In this document: positions 17,855-28,362 of the stretch, piece after piece
Position numbering within the stretch: the stretch's first letter is position 1
Layout of the letters: each line of letters opens with the position of its first letter
From: CAVONB01 sp963697205
Lineage (GTDB): Bacteria > Pseudomonadota > Alphaproteobacteria > Rhizobiales > Hyphomicrobiaceae
Assembly (NCBI GenBank): GCA_963697205.1
Contig: CAVONB010000007.1
Coordinates: forward strand, 169,110-233,109
Length of the DNA stretch: 64,000 bases
Direction of reading: 5' to 3'
Notes under the pieces: model-generated
What the model saw: only the letters and a program-made list of their open reading frames with translations
Told to the model about the DNA's origin: nothing
Databases searched by the model: none
Program-made: the position numbers and the translations under genes

Positions 17855-20800
17855 ATGAGTCACATCCTGGACCGACTGACATTCTTCAAGCGCACGCAGG
17901 GCGAGTTCTCCGGCGGGCACGGCATCACCACCACCGAGGACCGCGCGTGGGAGGACGGCTATCGCAAACGCTGGGCTCACGACAAGGTCGTGCGATCCAC
18001 GCACGGCGCCAATTGCACGGGCTCGTGCTCGTGGAAGATCTACGTCAAGGGCGGCATCGTCACATGGGAAACGCAACAGACCGACTATCCGCGCACGCGG
18101 CCGGATCTGCCCAACCACGAGCCGCGCGGCTGCTCGCGCGGGGCGTCCTACAGCTGGTATCTCTACTCCGGCAACCGCGTGAAATACCCACTGGTGCGCT
18201 CCCGGCTCGTGCGCTTGTGGCGCGAGGCACGCAAGACGATGACGCCCGTCGCGGCGTGGAAATCGATTGTGGAGGATCCGGCAAAGCGGGCGTCGTACAC
18301 CAAGAAGCGTGGACACGGCGGTCTGGTGCGCGCCGACTGGTCCGAGGTCAACGAGATCATCGCGGCGGCCAACGCCTACACGGCCAAGACCTACGGGCCC
18401 GACCGGATCCTGGGGTTCTCGCCGATCCCGGCGATGTCGATGGTGTCGTATGCGGCGGGTTCGCGCTACCTGTCGCTCATCGGCGGCGTGTGTATGTCGT
18501 TCTACGACTGGTACTGCGATCTGCCGCCGGCCAGCCCGCAGACGTGGGGGGAGCAGACGGACGTGCCGGAAAGTGCCGACTGGTACAATGCCGGCTTCCT
18601 GATTCTGTGGGGCTCCAACGTGCCGCAGACGCGCACGCCGGATGCGCACTTCTACACGGAGGTTCGCTACAAGGGCACGAAGAGCGTCGTCATCTGCCCT
18701 GACTACTCGGAAGCCTCTAAGTTCGCCGACATGTGGCTGAGCGTGAAGCAGGGCACGGATTCGGCGCTGGCGATGGCCATGGGGCACGTCATCCTGCGCG
18801 AGTTCCACGTCGACCGCAAGGTCGCCTACTTCGAGGATTACGCGCGCAAGTACACCGACATGCCGATGCTCGTGCGCCTCGTGAAGCGCGACGGACGCCT
18901 TGTGCCGGATCGGCTGGTGCGGGCCTCCGACTTCGCGGATGGCGCAGGCGAAGCCAACAACCCCGACTGGAAGACGGTCGCGTATGACGAGGCAAGTGGC
19001 GCCATTGTCGTGCCCAACGGCTCGGTCGGCTTCCGCTGGGGCGAGCAGGGCAAGTGGAACCTTGAAGAGAAGGCCGCCGGTAAGGACGCGCGCCTCAGGC
19101 TCTCGCTCGATGCCGTCAAGGACAACGTCGCCGCGGTCGCATTCCCGTATTTCGGCAACATCGCGCACGAGCACTTCGCGGGTACGCAGCACGAGAGCGT
19201 GCTGGAGCGCAACGTGCCGGTGAAGCGGCTGAAGCTCAAGGAGGGGGAGACGCTGGTCGCCTCGGTCTACGACCTGTTCCTCGCCAACTACGGCGTCGAC
19301 CGCGGCTTCGGTGGCGGCAACGTGGCGCGCGACTACAACGCCAACGAGCCCTACACGCCGGCGTGGGCAGAAGCGATCACCGGGGTCAAGCGCGACCAGA
19401 TCATCCAGGTGGCCCGCGAGTTCGCGCTCAACGCGGAGAAGACCAACGGACGGTCGATGATCATCATCGGCGCGGCCATGAACCACTGGTACCACGCCGA
19501 CATGAACTATCGCGGCGTGATCAACATGCTGGTCATGTGCGGCTGCGTCGGCCAGTCGGGTGGCGGCTGGTCGCACTATGTCGGCCAGGAGAAGCTCAGG
19601 CCGCAGTCGGGCTGGCTGCCGCTGGCATTCGCCCTCGATTGGGCCAGACCGCCGCGCCAGCAGAACTCGACATCGTGCTTCTACGCGCACACCGATCAAT
19701 GGCGCTACGAGACGCTGGATGTCGGCGAGATCACGTCGCCGCTTGCGCCGCCGGGACCGTGGGACGGCGTGCTGATCGATTACAACGCGCGGGCGGAGCG
19801 GATGGGCTGGTTGCCGTCGGCGCCGCAGCTTGAGGCCAATCCGCTGGAGGTCGGCAAGGCGGTCGCGGCGTCGGGCAAGGAGGCGCCAGCCTACGTCGCG
19901 GAGGCGCTGAAATCGGGTGCACTCAAGATGAGCTGCCACGATCCCGACAACCCGAAGAACTGGCCGCGCAACATGTTCGTGTGGCGCTCAAACTTGCTGG
20001 GGTCCTCGGGCAAGGGACACGAGTACTTCCTGAAGCACCTGCTCGGCACGTCGCATGGCGTCATGGGTAGGGATCTCGGCGCGATGGGGGCGAAGAAGCC
20101 CAAGGAGGTCGCGTGGCGCGATGAGGCGCCCGAAGGCAAGCTCGATCTTCTGGTCACGCTCGACTTCCGCATGTCGACGACGTGCGTCTACTCCGACATC
20201 GTGCTGCCGACGGCGACCTGGTACGAGAAGAACGACCTCAACACGTCGGACATGCATCCCTTCATCCATCCGCTGACGGGTGCCGTCGATCCGATCTGGG
20301 AGGCCCGCAGCGACTGGGACATCTACAAGGGGATTGCGAAAGCGTTCTCGGCGGTCGCGCCGGAGGTTCTGGGCGTGGAGAAGGACGTCGTGCTGACGCC
20401 GATCCAGCACGACACGCCCGCGGAGATGGCGCAGGCGCTCGACGTCAAGGACTGGAAGCGCGGGGAATGCGAGCCGGTGCCGGGCAAGACGATGCCCGCG
20501 GTAACGGTCATCGAACGCGACTACCCTAATGTGTACAAGCGTTTCACCGCGCTCGGGCCGCTGATGTCGAAGATCGGCAACGGCGGCAAGGGCATGGCAT
20601 GGAACACGGAGCACGAGGTCGAGTTCCTGAAGCGCCTCAACGGCGAGGTGACGGAGGATGGACCGACCAAAGGGCTTGCGCGCATCGAGACCGACATCGA
20701 CGCGGCGGAGGTGATCCTGTCGCTGGCGCCGGAGACGAACGGCGAGGTCGCGGTCAAGGCGTGGGCCGCGCTGTCGAAGACGACGGGTCGCGACCATACC

Positions 20801-21612
20801 CATCTGGCGCGCCCCAAGGAGGACGAGAAGATCCGCTTCCGCGACGTCGTCGCGCAGCCGCGGAAGATCATCTCGTCGCCGATCTGGTCGGGGCTCGAGA
20901 GCGAGAAGGTCTGCTACAACGCGGGCTATACGAATGTGCACGAGCTGATCCCGTGGCGTACGCTGTCGGGTCGCCAGCAGCTCTACCAGGACCACCTGTG
21001 GATGCGGGCGTTCGGCGAGACGCTGTGCGTCTATCGTCCGCCGATCGATACGCGCACGGTCGCGCCGGTGATCCAGGCGAAGCCGAACGGCAATACGCCG
21101 ATCGTGCTCAACTTCATCACGCCGCACCAGAAGTGGGGCATCCACTCGACCTATACCGACAACCTGTTGATGCTGACGCTGTCGCGCGGCGGGCCGATCG
21201 TGTGGCTGTCGGAGATCGACGCGCGCAAGGCCGGCATCGTCGACAACGACTGGGTGGAAGCCTTCAACGCCAACGGCGCACTCGTTGCCCGCGCGGTCGT
21301 CTCCCAGCGCATGAAGGATGGCACGCTGCTTCATGTATCACGCGCAGGAGAAGATCGTGAACGTGCCGGGCTCGGAGATGACCGGACAGCGTGGCGGCAT
21401 CCACAACTCGGTGACGCGCGCGATCATCAAGCCGACGCACATGATCGGCGGCTACGCGCAACAGAGCTACGGCTTCAACTACTACGGCACTATCGGCACC
21501 AACCGCGACGAGTTCGTCGTGGTGCGCAAGATGAACACGGTGGACTGGCTGGAACGGCCGGCCGCCGATGCCGTCACCCGTCTCCACTCACGCTCGCGAG
21601 GCTGCAGAATGA
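17855..21612 (+). CDS. narG: Respiratory nitrate reductase alpha subunit NarG, frameshifted near 3' end
   Basis: Catalytic Mo-bisMGD subunit that reduces nitrate to nitrite on the cytoplasmic side. The FS0 Fe-S ligands are in HGANCTGSCSWK, and the Mo-ligand aspartate is in YCDLPPASPQTWGEQTD. About 1155 codons are uninterrupted. At 21326 one extra base (ACG[C]TGC) shifts the frame; removing it gives GTCFMYHAQEK, then GSEMTGQRGGIHNSV and GFNYYGTIG, exactly as in NarG. A second +1 step between about 21540 and 21590 is needed to reach the stop at 21610-21612, which overlaps narH as ATGA. The gene is probably intact with sequence errors. Confidence 0.93.
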
Positions 21613-23136
21613 AAGTTCGCGCTCAAATCGCCATGGTGCTGAACCTCGACAAGTGCATCGGGTGTCACACCTGCTCGGTCACGTGCAAGAACGTCTGGAC
21701 CAACCGCGAGGGCATGGAATACGCCTGGTTCAACAACGTCGAGACCAAGCCCGGCATCGGCTATCCCAAGGAGTGGGAGAACCAGGACCGCTGGAACGGC
21801 GGCTGGAGGCGCAAGGCCAACGGCCGGATCGAGCCGCGGATCGGCGGCAAGTGGCGGGTGCTGGCCAAGATCTTCGCCAACCCGGACCTGCCGGAGATCG
21901 ACGACTACTACGAGCCGTTCACCTTCGACTACGAGCACCTGCAGAAGGCGCCGGAGATGGAGGCGTTCCCGACCGCGCGGCCGCGCTCGCTGATCACGGG
22001 CGAGCGGATGGAGAAGATCGAGTGGGGGCCGAACTGGGAGGAGATCCTCGGCGGCGAGTTCTCCAAGCGCTCGGCCGACGTCAACTTCGAGGGCGTCCAG
22101 AAGGAGATCTACGGGCAGTTCGAGAACACGTTCATGATGTACCTGCCGCGGCTGTGCGAGCACTGCCTCAACCCGGCATGCGTCGCATCGTGTCCGTCGG
22201 GCGCCATCTACAAGCGCGAGGAGGACGGCATCGTCCTGATCGACCAGGAGAAGTGCCGCGGCTGGCGCATGTGCGTGTCGGGCTGCCCGTACAAGAAGAT
22301 CTATTTCAACTGGTCGAGCGGCAAGTCGGAGAAGTGCATCCTGTGCTATCCGCGCATCGAGGCGGGACAGCCGACGGTGTGCTCGGAGACGTGCGTGGGG
22401 CGCATCCGCTATCTCGGCGTCGTGCTCTATGACGCCGACCGCATCGAGGCAGCGGCGTCGGTCGCCGACGAAAAGGCGCTCTACGAGGCGCAGCTCTCGG
22501 TGTTCCTCGATCCCGAACGATCCGACCGTTCTGGCGCAGGCGCGCGCGGACGGCGTGCCGCAGTCGTGGCTCGATGCTGCGCAGCGGTCGCCGATCTGGA
22601 AGATGGCGATGGAGTGGAAGGTCGCCTTCCCGCTGCATCCGGAATACCGCACGCTGCCGATGGTCTGGTACGTGCCGCCGCTGTCGCCGATCCAGTCGGC
22701 GGCGGAAGCCGGCAAGATGGGCAGCGACGGCGCGATGCCGGACGTGCGCAGCTTGCGCATTCCGCTGCGCTATCTCGCCAACCTGCTGACGGCGGGCGAC
22801 GAGGAGCCGGTCGCGCGCGGCCTGGAACGGATGCTGGCGATGCGCACCTACATGCGGGCCAAGACGGTCGACGGCGTGATCGACGAGACGATCGCCCAGC
22901 GTGTCGGGCTGAAGGGTGCACAGATCGAGGACATGTACCACGTCATGGCGATCGCCAACTACGAGGACCGTTTCGTGATCCCGACGACGCATCGCGAACT
23001 CGGCGAGAACGCCTACGACCTGCGCGGTGCGTGCGGCTTCTCGTTCGGCGGCGACTGCTCGGACGGGCGCACGTCCAACGTCAACCTGTTCGGCGGCCGC
23101 AGCAAGGCGCCGAAGAAACCGATGGAGCGGGTGTGA
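21609..23136 (+). CDS. narH: Respiratory nitrate reductase beta subunit NarH, one frameshift
   Basis: Electron-transfer subunit with four Fe-S clusters between NarI hemes and NarG. Cluster motifs are CIGCHTCSVTCKNVW, CEHCLNPACVASCPSGAIY, CRGWRMCVSGCPYKK (the tryptophan marks the NarH 3Fe-4S site) and CILCYP...CSETCVGRIRYLG. The frame breaks near 22515, where CCC[G]AAC carries one extra base; without it the protein reads FLDPNDPTVLAQARADGVP and continues to the stop at 23136. The start overlaps narG and the stop overlaps narJ. Confidence 0.93.
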
Positions 23137-23887
23137 TGGCGCGAACATTCAAGGTTCTTTCCGCGCTGCTTAGCTATCCGACTGCCGACATCGCGGCGGC
23201 GGCCTGCGAAATGCGCGAGGTTCTCGCCCAGGAGCGGCTGTTGAAGCCCGCGCCAGGTCCAGGCGCTGTCGGTTCTGATCGATGAGCTTGGCGGACACGA
23301 CCTCTACGACCTGCAGGAGCGCTACATCCTGCTGTTCGATCGCACGCGGTCGCTTGTCGTTGCATCTGTTCGAGCACGTGCACGGCGAGAGCCGCGACCG
23401 TGGGCAGGCGATGGTCGACCTGAAGGCCGTGTACGAGGCGGCGGGGCTGTCGATCAGCGCCAGCGAGTTGCCGGACTACTTGCCGCTGTTCCTTGAGTTC
23501 CTGGCGACGCGGCCGTTGCCGGAGGCGCTCGATCTGATCGCGCAGCCCGCACACATCCTGGCGGCGCTGGCCGAGCGGCTGAGGCGGCGCGGCTCGGTCT
23601 ACGCGGCGGTGCTGCAGGTTCTTTCGGTGCTGGCGAAGTCCGATCCGAAGGCGGCCGAGGTGCAACAATTGCTGGCCGAGCCCGAGCCCGATCCCAACGA
23701 CCTCGAAGCGCTCGATGCGGCGTGGGAGGACGAGGAGGTGCGCTTCGGCCCGTCGGCGGAGGCGCAGTGCGGCGGCGACCGGCTGGTGCCGAAGCTGCGC
23801 GCGGCGCGCCGTCCCGCGCCTGGCGCGGAGCCCGCGCCGCAGCCGTCACCACGCACGATCATCACCCATTCCGGCACACGGATCTGA
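23136..23887 (+). CDS. narJ: Nitrate reductase assembly chaperone NarJ, two frameshifts
   Basis: Cytoplasmic chaperone needed for molybdenum cofactor insertion into NarG. It begins MARTFKVLSALLSYPTADI, typical of NarJ. One extra base near 23250 and another at about 23356 (CTT[G]TCG) break the frame. Across these the sequence reads VQALSVLIDELGGHDLYDLQ, then YILLFDRTRSL, then SLHLFEHVHGESRDRGQAM, the central NarJ signature. The last part is acidic and proline-rich. The start codon overlaps the narH stop. Confidence 0.9.
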
Positions 23888-23900
23888 GGGAGCCGCAGCC

Positions 23901-24616
23901 ATGCGCGACACGCTCTTCCACATTCTCTTCGTCTGGTACCCGTACGTCTGTATCGGCTTCTTCGTCGTCGGCTCGCTGTTCCGCTTCGAGCGCGACCAGT
24001 ACTCGTGGCGGGCGTCGTTCCAGCCAGCTGCTGCGCCGGCGGCAGCTGATGATCGGGTCGAACCTGTTCCACATCGGCATCCTGTTCTTGTTCTTCGGCC
24101 ATTTCGTCGGGCTGCTGACGCCGACGTGGCTCTACACGAAGCTGATCACGGTCGAGCAAAAGCAGGCGCTGGCGGTGACAGCCGGCGGCATCGCGGGCGT
24201 GATCTGCTTCATCGGACTGTCGATGCTGCTGCACCGGCGCCTGCTTGATGCGCGCATCCGCATGACGACCACGACGATGGACCTTGCGATCCTGGTCATC
24301 CTGTGGGTGCAGCTCGCGCTCGGGCTGCTGACGCTGCCTTATTCGTTCTGCGCATTCGGACGGGCAGGTGATGCTGCGGCTGTCGCACTGGGCGCAGGGC
24401 GTGCTGATGCTGGAGCCCAATATTGACAGCTACCTCAAGGGTCTCGACTGGCCGTACCTGGTGCATCTCGTGCTGGGCATGACGATCTTCCTGTTGTTCC
24501 CGTTCTCGCGGCTCGTGCACATCTGGTCGGCACCGGTCGGCTATCTCGGCCGCAAGGGCTACCAGATCGTGCGCTCGTCGCGGCCGCGCGCCGGCGTCGT
24601 CGATCCTGCGGAGTGA
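23901..24616 (+). CDS. narI: Respiratory nitrate reductase gamma subunit NarI, two frameshifts
   Basis: Membrane cytochrome b subunit that oxidises quinol and passes electrons to NarH. Heme-ligand histidines are visible in SNLFHIGIL, FFGHFVGLLTP, YLVHLVLGM and SRLVHIWSAP. Single extra bases near 24018 (TCG[T]TCC) and 24346 (TCG[T]TCT) break the frame; removing them restores SWRASSSQLLRRRQL and LPYSSAHSDGQVMLRLSHW. Start is ATG 23901 after GAGGGAGCCGCAGCC. Confidence 0.92.
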
Positions 24617-24622
24617 GCGATC

Positions 24623-25474
24623 ATGGTCACCGTCTTCAAGGCCAAGGAAGAGGGCGCGGCGTTTCGGGCCGCGCAACGCGGGCGAGTCGCAGTCAACGGG
24701 GTCGTCATCGCGCCATCCGACATCGCGCGCGAGACGCAAGCCCATCCCGGCGGCTCGCCGCTCGAGGCGTGGCAGGCGGCGGCGCGCGCGCTGGCGCTGC
24801 GCGAGCTTCTGCTGCAGGAGGCGCGTGCACAGGCGATCACGGCGGAACCGCTGGTCGACGCGGAGGGGCGCCGGGAGACCGAGGACGAAGCATTGATGCG
24901 CACGCTCGTCGCGCAACAGGTGGTGACGCCCGCGCCCGATGCCGCCAGCTGCCGGCGCTACTACGACGCCAACGTCGTGAAGTTTCGTTCGTCCGACATC
25001 TTCGAGGCGGCGCATATCCTGCTGGTGGCGCGGCCGGAGGCGGCTGATCCGCTCGATGATGCGCGCGTGGCGGCTGCCCGACTGCTGGCGATGCTGGCGG
25101 ATGCGCCCGATACGTTCGCCGATTTGGCCAAGCGTCATTCGGCGTGCCCGTCCGCGCAATCGGGCGGCAATCTCGGCCAGATCACGACAGGCGACACGAC
25201 GCCCGCGTTCGAGGCGGCGTTGATGGCGCTGACGCCAGGCGAGACGACGCGGCAAGCGGTGGAGACGCCGTATGGACTTCACATCATCCGGCTCGACCGG
25301 AAGATCGATGGGGCGATCCTGCCGTTCGAGGTCGTGCACACGCGCATCGCGGATTATCTGGCGGCGCGCAGCGAACGCCAGGCGATCGCGCAGTATCTGG
25401 CGCGGCTGGTTGCGACAGCCGACGTGGAAGGCGTTGCGTTTCCGACGCCGGCCGATCTGCGCGTGAGCGGATGA
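24623..25474 (+). CDS. Parvulin-type peptidyl-prolyl isomerase of the nar operon
   Basis: Protein of 283 residues with a C-terminal PpiC/rotamase domain: EAAHILLVA, then FADLAKRHSACPSAQSGGNL, then YGLHIIRLDRKI. It has no signal peptide, so it should be cytoplasmic, like the NifM-type isomerases. Parvulins at this operon position are known downstream of narI in several proteobacteria and are thought to help maturation of the reductase. The gene starts seven bases after the narI stop, so co-transcription is near certain. Confidence 0.88.
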   Translation: MVTVFKAKEEGAAFRAAQRGRVAVNGVVIAPSDIARETQAHPGGSPLEAWQAAARALALRELLLQEARAQAITAEPLVDAEGRRETEDEALMRTLVAQQVVTPAPDAASCRRYYDANVVKFRSSDIFEAAHILLVARPEAADPLDDARVAAARLLAMLADAPDTFADLAKRHSACPSAQSGGNLGQITTGDTTPAFEAALMALTPGETTRQAVETPYGLHIIRLDRKIDGAILPFEVVHTRIADYLAARSERQAIAQYLARLVATADVEGVAFPTPADLRVSG

Positions 25475-25505
25475 GTGCATACGCGCATGTGATTGGGAGG
25501 ATGCA

Positions 25506-25796
25506 ATGACCCTTGGCGATCTAATGGCGCGGCTGGGCGAGGCGGGCGTGGCGGAGGAAATGCTGCTGACGCTGGGCGATGTCGCCTTGATGGTGCGGAC
25601 GCGGCAGGCCGCGGAAGCAGCGGGCGTATCGATGGGCGAGCATGTGGAGGAAGTGGTCGGCCGGTTCGTGCACGCGGCTTCACCGGACCAGTGGGTGCAG
25701 CTGATGTCCGCGATGGGGCGTGTGGGCGATCCCGGCGCGGCGTGCCTGGCCACGATCCTGCGTCACACTTTGGGGGAGGCGGCAGACGCGCCATGA
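25506..25796 (+). CDS. Small nar-operon protein of unknown function (96 aa)
   Basis: Not recognised. The product starts MTLGDLMARLGEAGVAEEM and is helical and leucine/alanine-rich, with WVQLMSAMGRVGDPGAACLA near the end. GGGAGG precedes the ATG. Its stop overlaps the start of the hemerythrin gene (ATGA). The tight coupling between narI-parvulin and the hemerythrin gene makes it a candidate partner of nitrate reductase or of the hemerythrin. Confidence 0.7.
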   Translation: MTLGDLMARLGEAGVAEEMLLTLGDVALMVRTRQAAEAAGVSMGEHVEEVVGRFVHAASPDQWVQLMSAMGRVGDPGAACLATILRHTLGEAADAP

Positions 25797-26362
25797 CCTC
25801 GGGGAGCGGCCGCCAGCGCAGCATTCGGAAACCGTTCGGCACGAGCCGGCTGGAACTTCTGCGCACGCCCCTCGACTTCATTCACGCCGAGCACCTGCGC
25901 CACCGAGAGGTGTGCCGGGCGGCCGAGGATATCGCCACGGCCAAGGCGTTCGATTCCAGGATGGCTCTGGCGGTGGCCGATTTCCTGGAAGACGACATGG
26001 CGCTGCACGTCATCGACGAGGAGGAGGATCTCTTCCCGCTGCTGCGGCGTCGGGCCAAACCGGGGGACGGGGCGGAACGCATCATCGGTCTTTTGTCGGG
26101 CGAGCATGCCGCCGACGAGGTGCTGTCGCGCACGGTGTGCAAGGGGCTGCGCGAGGCGCTGGGTCAGTATGCGCCTGAAATCGCCGAGCCGTTGCGCAAC
26201 GCGCTGTTGACGTTTGCGGATCGGGAGCGGCGGCATCTGACGGTCGAGAACGCGATCGTGCTGCCGCTGGCCGCCCGCCGGCTGTCCAAGAAGGACCAGC
26301 TCGAGCTTGCGCGCCGGATGGCGGCACGCCGAGGCCTCAGCCTGCCGGAGGATGCGGCGTGA
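25793..26362 (+). CDS. Hemerythrin-domain protein in nar operon
   Basis: A 189-residue helical protein with a hemerythrin-like di-iron pattern: IHAEHLRHREVCR, HVIDEEEDLFPLL, SGEHAADEV and RRHLTVENAIVLPLA supply His and Glu ligands in the usual order. Such proteins bind O2 or NO, or act like YtfE/RIC in repairing Fe-S clusters under nitrosative stress. Within a nitrate reductase operon, protection or repair of the NarGH clusters is an attractive role, but this is inference. It overlaps both neighbours by four bases. Confidence 0.8.
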   Translation: MTSGSGRQRSIRKPFGTSRLELLRTPLDFIHAEHLRHREVCRAAEDIATAKAFDSRMALAVADFLEDDMALHVIDEEEDLFPLLRRRAKPGDGAERIIGLLSGEHAADEVLSRTVCKGLREALGQYAPEIAEPLRNALLTFADRERRHLTVENAIVLPLAARRLSKKDQLELARRMAARRGLSLPEDAA

Positions 26363-27090
26363 TCGATGAGCTTTTCTACGCCAACGTTGCATGGTCGCTG
26401 TCGAAAACCAAAGACGATCCCGGCTATTTTCGCAGGCTCGCTGCGCAGCAGGCGCCGCGCTATCTGTGGATCGGCTGCTCCGACAGTCGCGTGCCCGCCA
26501 ACGAGATCGTAGGGCTCGATCCCGGCGAGCTGTTCGTGCATCGCAATATAGCCAACGTTGTGCATACGAGCGACTTGAACCTGCTGTCGGTTCTGGAGTT
26601 CGCCGTCGGCGGCCTGGGAGTGGAGCACATCATCGTGTGTGGTCACTACGGGTGCGGTGGTGTGCGGCGGGCCGTGGAAGGCGGCGGCAGCGGCCTCGTC
26701 GATCACTGGCTGGCGCCGATCGTCGATCTGGCGAACCGGCGTCATGCGTTGCTCGGGCCGATCAGCGATACGAGCGCACGGATCAACACGCTGTGCGAGC
26801 TGAACGTCGAGCTGCAGGTTCGCCGCGTGGCGGCCACGCCGATCGTGACGGCGGCCTGGGTGTCGGGACAGCCGCTGTCGGTACATGGCTGGATCTATGG
26901 CTTGCGTGACGGGCTCTTACGCGATCTCGGCGTCTCGCTGGCGAGCCGATCGGACTTCGAGCGGGTGGCCGGGTTGGTGACGGAGCCGGGGACGGAGGCG
27001 CTGGCCTCGCCGGACGCCGCGCTCGAGCGCGGTTGGCTCAACGCGGTGCGGGTTCTATCAGGACCGCAAGGCGGCCCGCATTCGCAGTGA
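26359..27090 (+). CDS. Beta-class carbonic anhydrase, nar-operon copy
   Basis: A 243-residue carbonic anhydrase of the Can/CynT type. Zn-site sequences are GCSDSRVPANEI and CGHYGCGGV, with LFVHRNIANVV between them. It starts at GTG 26359, which overlaps the hemerythrin stop (GTGA). It is not a close copy of the enzyme at 6601-7239. The coupling to nitrate respiration could reflect bicarbonate or pH demand when protons are consumed by nitrate reduction. Confidence 0.93.
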   Translation: MIDELFYANVAWSLSKTKDDPGYFRRLAAQQAPRYLWIGCSDSRVPANEIVGLDPGELFVHRNIANVVHTSDLNLLSVLEFAVGGLGVEHIIVCGHYGCGGVRRAVEGGGSGLVDHWLAPIVDLANRRHALLGPISDTSARINTLCELNVELQVRRVAATPIVTAAWVSGQPLSVHGWIYGLRDGLLRDLGVSLASRSDFERVAGLVTEPGTEALASPDAALERGWLNAVRVLSGPQGGPHSQ

Positions 27091-27133
27091 GTGTGCGGCG
27101 CCGACCGGGCCGTCGTGTCGTGAACGTTCGGCC

Positions 27134-28066
27134 CTAAGTGCTCGCGCGCCGCTTGCCGATGTTGACGAGCGCGACGCCGGCAAAGACGACGACGACGGCG
27201 ATCCAGAGCCAATCGCTGTGTCGTTCGCCGAAGAACAGCATGCCCCAGCCGATGCCGGCGAGCGTGACGAGATAGCCGACCTGGCCGAGATAAACCGCGC
27301 CGGCGCGCGAGACGATGGCGAAGAAGAGCATGAAGGCGGCGGCGGTCGAGGCGCCGTAGCCGAGCAGCAGGAGTTGCGTCCGGGCCTCGGCCGCCCATGC
27401 GCGGTGGAAGCTGCCGTCGGCAAGCCCCAGGAAGGCCATCGCCGCGGCGGCTGCGAGCATGGTGCCGGCGGCCAGCGCGACGTTGGGGGCGCCCTGCGGC
27501 CGGCCCCACTCGGCATAGACGTTGGCGGCGGCATAGCCGGTTGGGATGGCGAGGGCGAGCAGGGCGTAGGGCAGTGCTTCGGGCGAGGGCAGGCTGCCTT
27601 TCGGCACGACGAGCAGGGCGGCGCCGAGGAAGCCGACGAGAATGCCGACGGCGGGCAACGGGCGGATCGTCTCCAGACGCAGGAGGATGGCGAACAGATA
27701 GGTGAGCAGCGGGGACAGGACGGTGAGCACGGCGACGAAGCCTGCCGAGATATGGCCGACCACGAAGACGATGGTGGCATAGGAAAGCGCCGTGCCGACG
27801 ATGCCGATGAAGCCGTAGTAGCGCAGCGCCCTGGCGCTTGTGGGGATCGTTGTGCGGCGGAGGAGGCAGACCGCCGACAGGATCATGCCGGCGACGAACG
27901 TCTGCCAGAAGACGACTCCGAACGGACTGACGCCCTGGCGTGCAAGTGCCTTGGAAAACGAGGGATTGCCGCCCCACAGCGCGCCCAGCACCAGCAACAT
28001 CAGGATCGGCAGCAAGTGCGATCGGTTCGCGTGCGCGGGGTGTGCGCCCGCTGAGGCCTCGCTCAT
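27134..28066 (-). CDS. EamA/DMT-superfamily transporter
   Basis: Membrane protein of 310 residues with ten predicted helices in two EamA repeats. The first repeat starts LMLLVLGALWGGNPSFSKAL and the second contains YGASTAAAFMLFFAIVSRAGAVYLGQVGYL; it ends with a basic tail KRRAST. The family exports amino acids, metabolites or drugs; the substrate is unknown. The ATG at 28066 follows GGGAGGACGGAACGTC. It converges on the carbonic anhydrase gene. Confidence 0.88.
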   Translation of the reverse strand: MSEASAGAHPAHANRSHLLPILMLLVLGALWGGNPSFSKALARQGVSPFGVVFWQTFVAGMILSAVCLLRRTTIPTSARALRYYGFIGIVGTALSYATIVFVVGHISAGFVAVLTVLSPLLTYLFAILLRLETIRPLPAVGILVGFLGAALLVVPKGSLPSPEALPYALLALAIPTGYAAANVYAEWGRPQGAPNVALAAGTMLAAAAAMAFLGLADGSFHRAWAAEARTQLLLLGYGASTAAAFMLFFAIVSRAGAVYLGQVGYLVTLAGIGWGMLFFGERHSDWLWIAVVVVFAGVALVNIGKRRAST

Positions 28067-28151
28067 GACGTTCCGTCCTCCCTGCCCGCGGCGCTTGGTG
28101 TCGGCGGGTCGTTCGTGGCGCCGATGGTGCCATAGCGATGGCCGGTTCCCT

Positions 28152-28190
28152 AGAGTGTTTGCGACTTGCAGCGAAACACTCTGTTTTTTT
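28152..28190 (+). terminator. Orphan rho-independent terminator on plus strand
   Basis: AGAGTGTTT and AAACACTCT form a 9-bp stem around a 13-base loop, followed by G and seven T. Polarity is plus, but both flanking genes are on the minus strand. It cannot end either of them, so it may end a small RNA or an antisense transcript starting near 28070-28150. The remainder of 28067-28362 shows no protein-coding sequence. Confidence 0.65.
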
Positions 28191-28362
28191 CGCTCACGGC
28201 GCGCAGCGCCTCCGCGTGGGCGGCATAGCTTGCGGCAAAAATGGGCGTGCCGTTTTCGGCCTGTCCACCTCGCTTCATCGACGTCCGAAGTGCTATTACG
28301 GTCCGGTGATATCTCGTAGTGGCTGCGGGCGATGTCAGGCCGTGCTGGTGTGCCCGATGAAC

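Noticed and set aside
17711..19939. 742-residue minus-strand frame opposite narG
   Set aside because: Composition is Arg/His-rich with no motifs; narG on the other strand is unmistakable.
21318..21336. Programmed frameshift in narG
   Set aside because: No slippery heptamer or downstream structure is seen, NarG needs no such control, and similar +1 steps occur in unrelated genes nearby.
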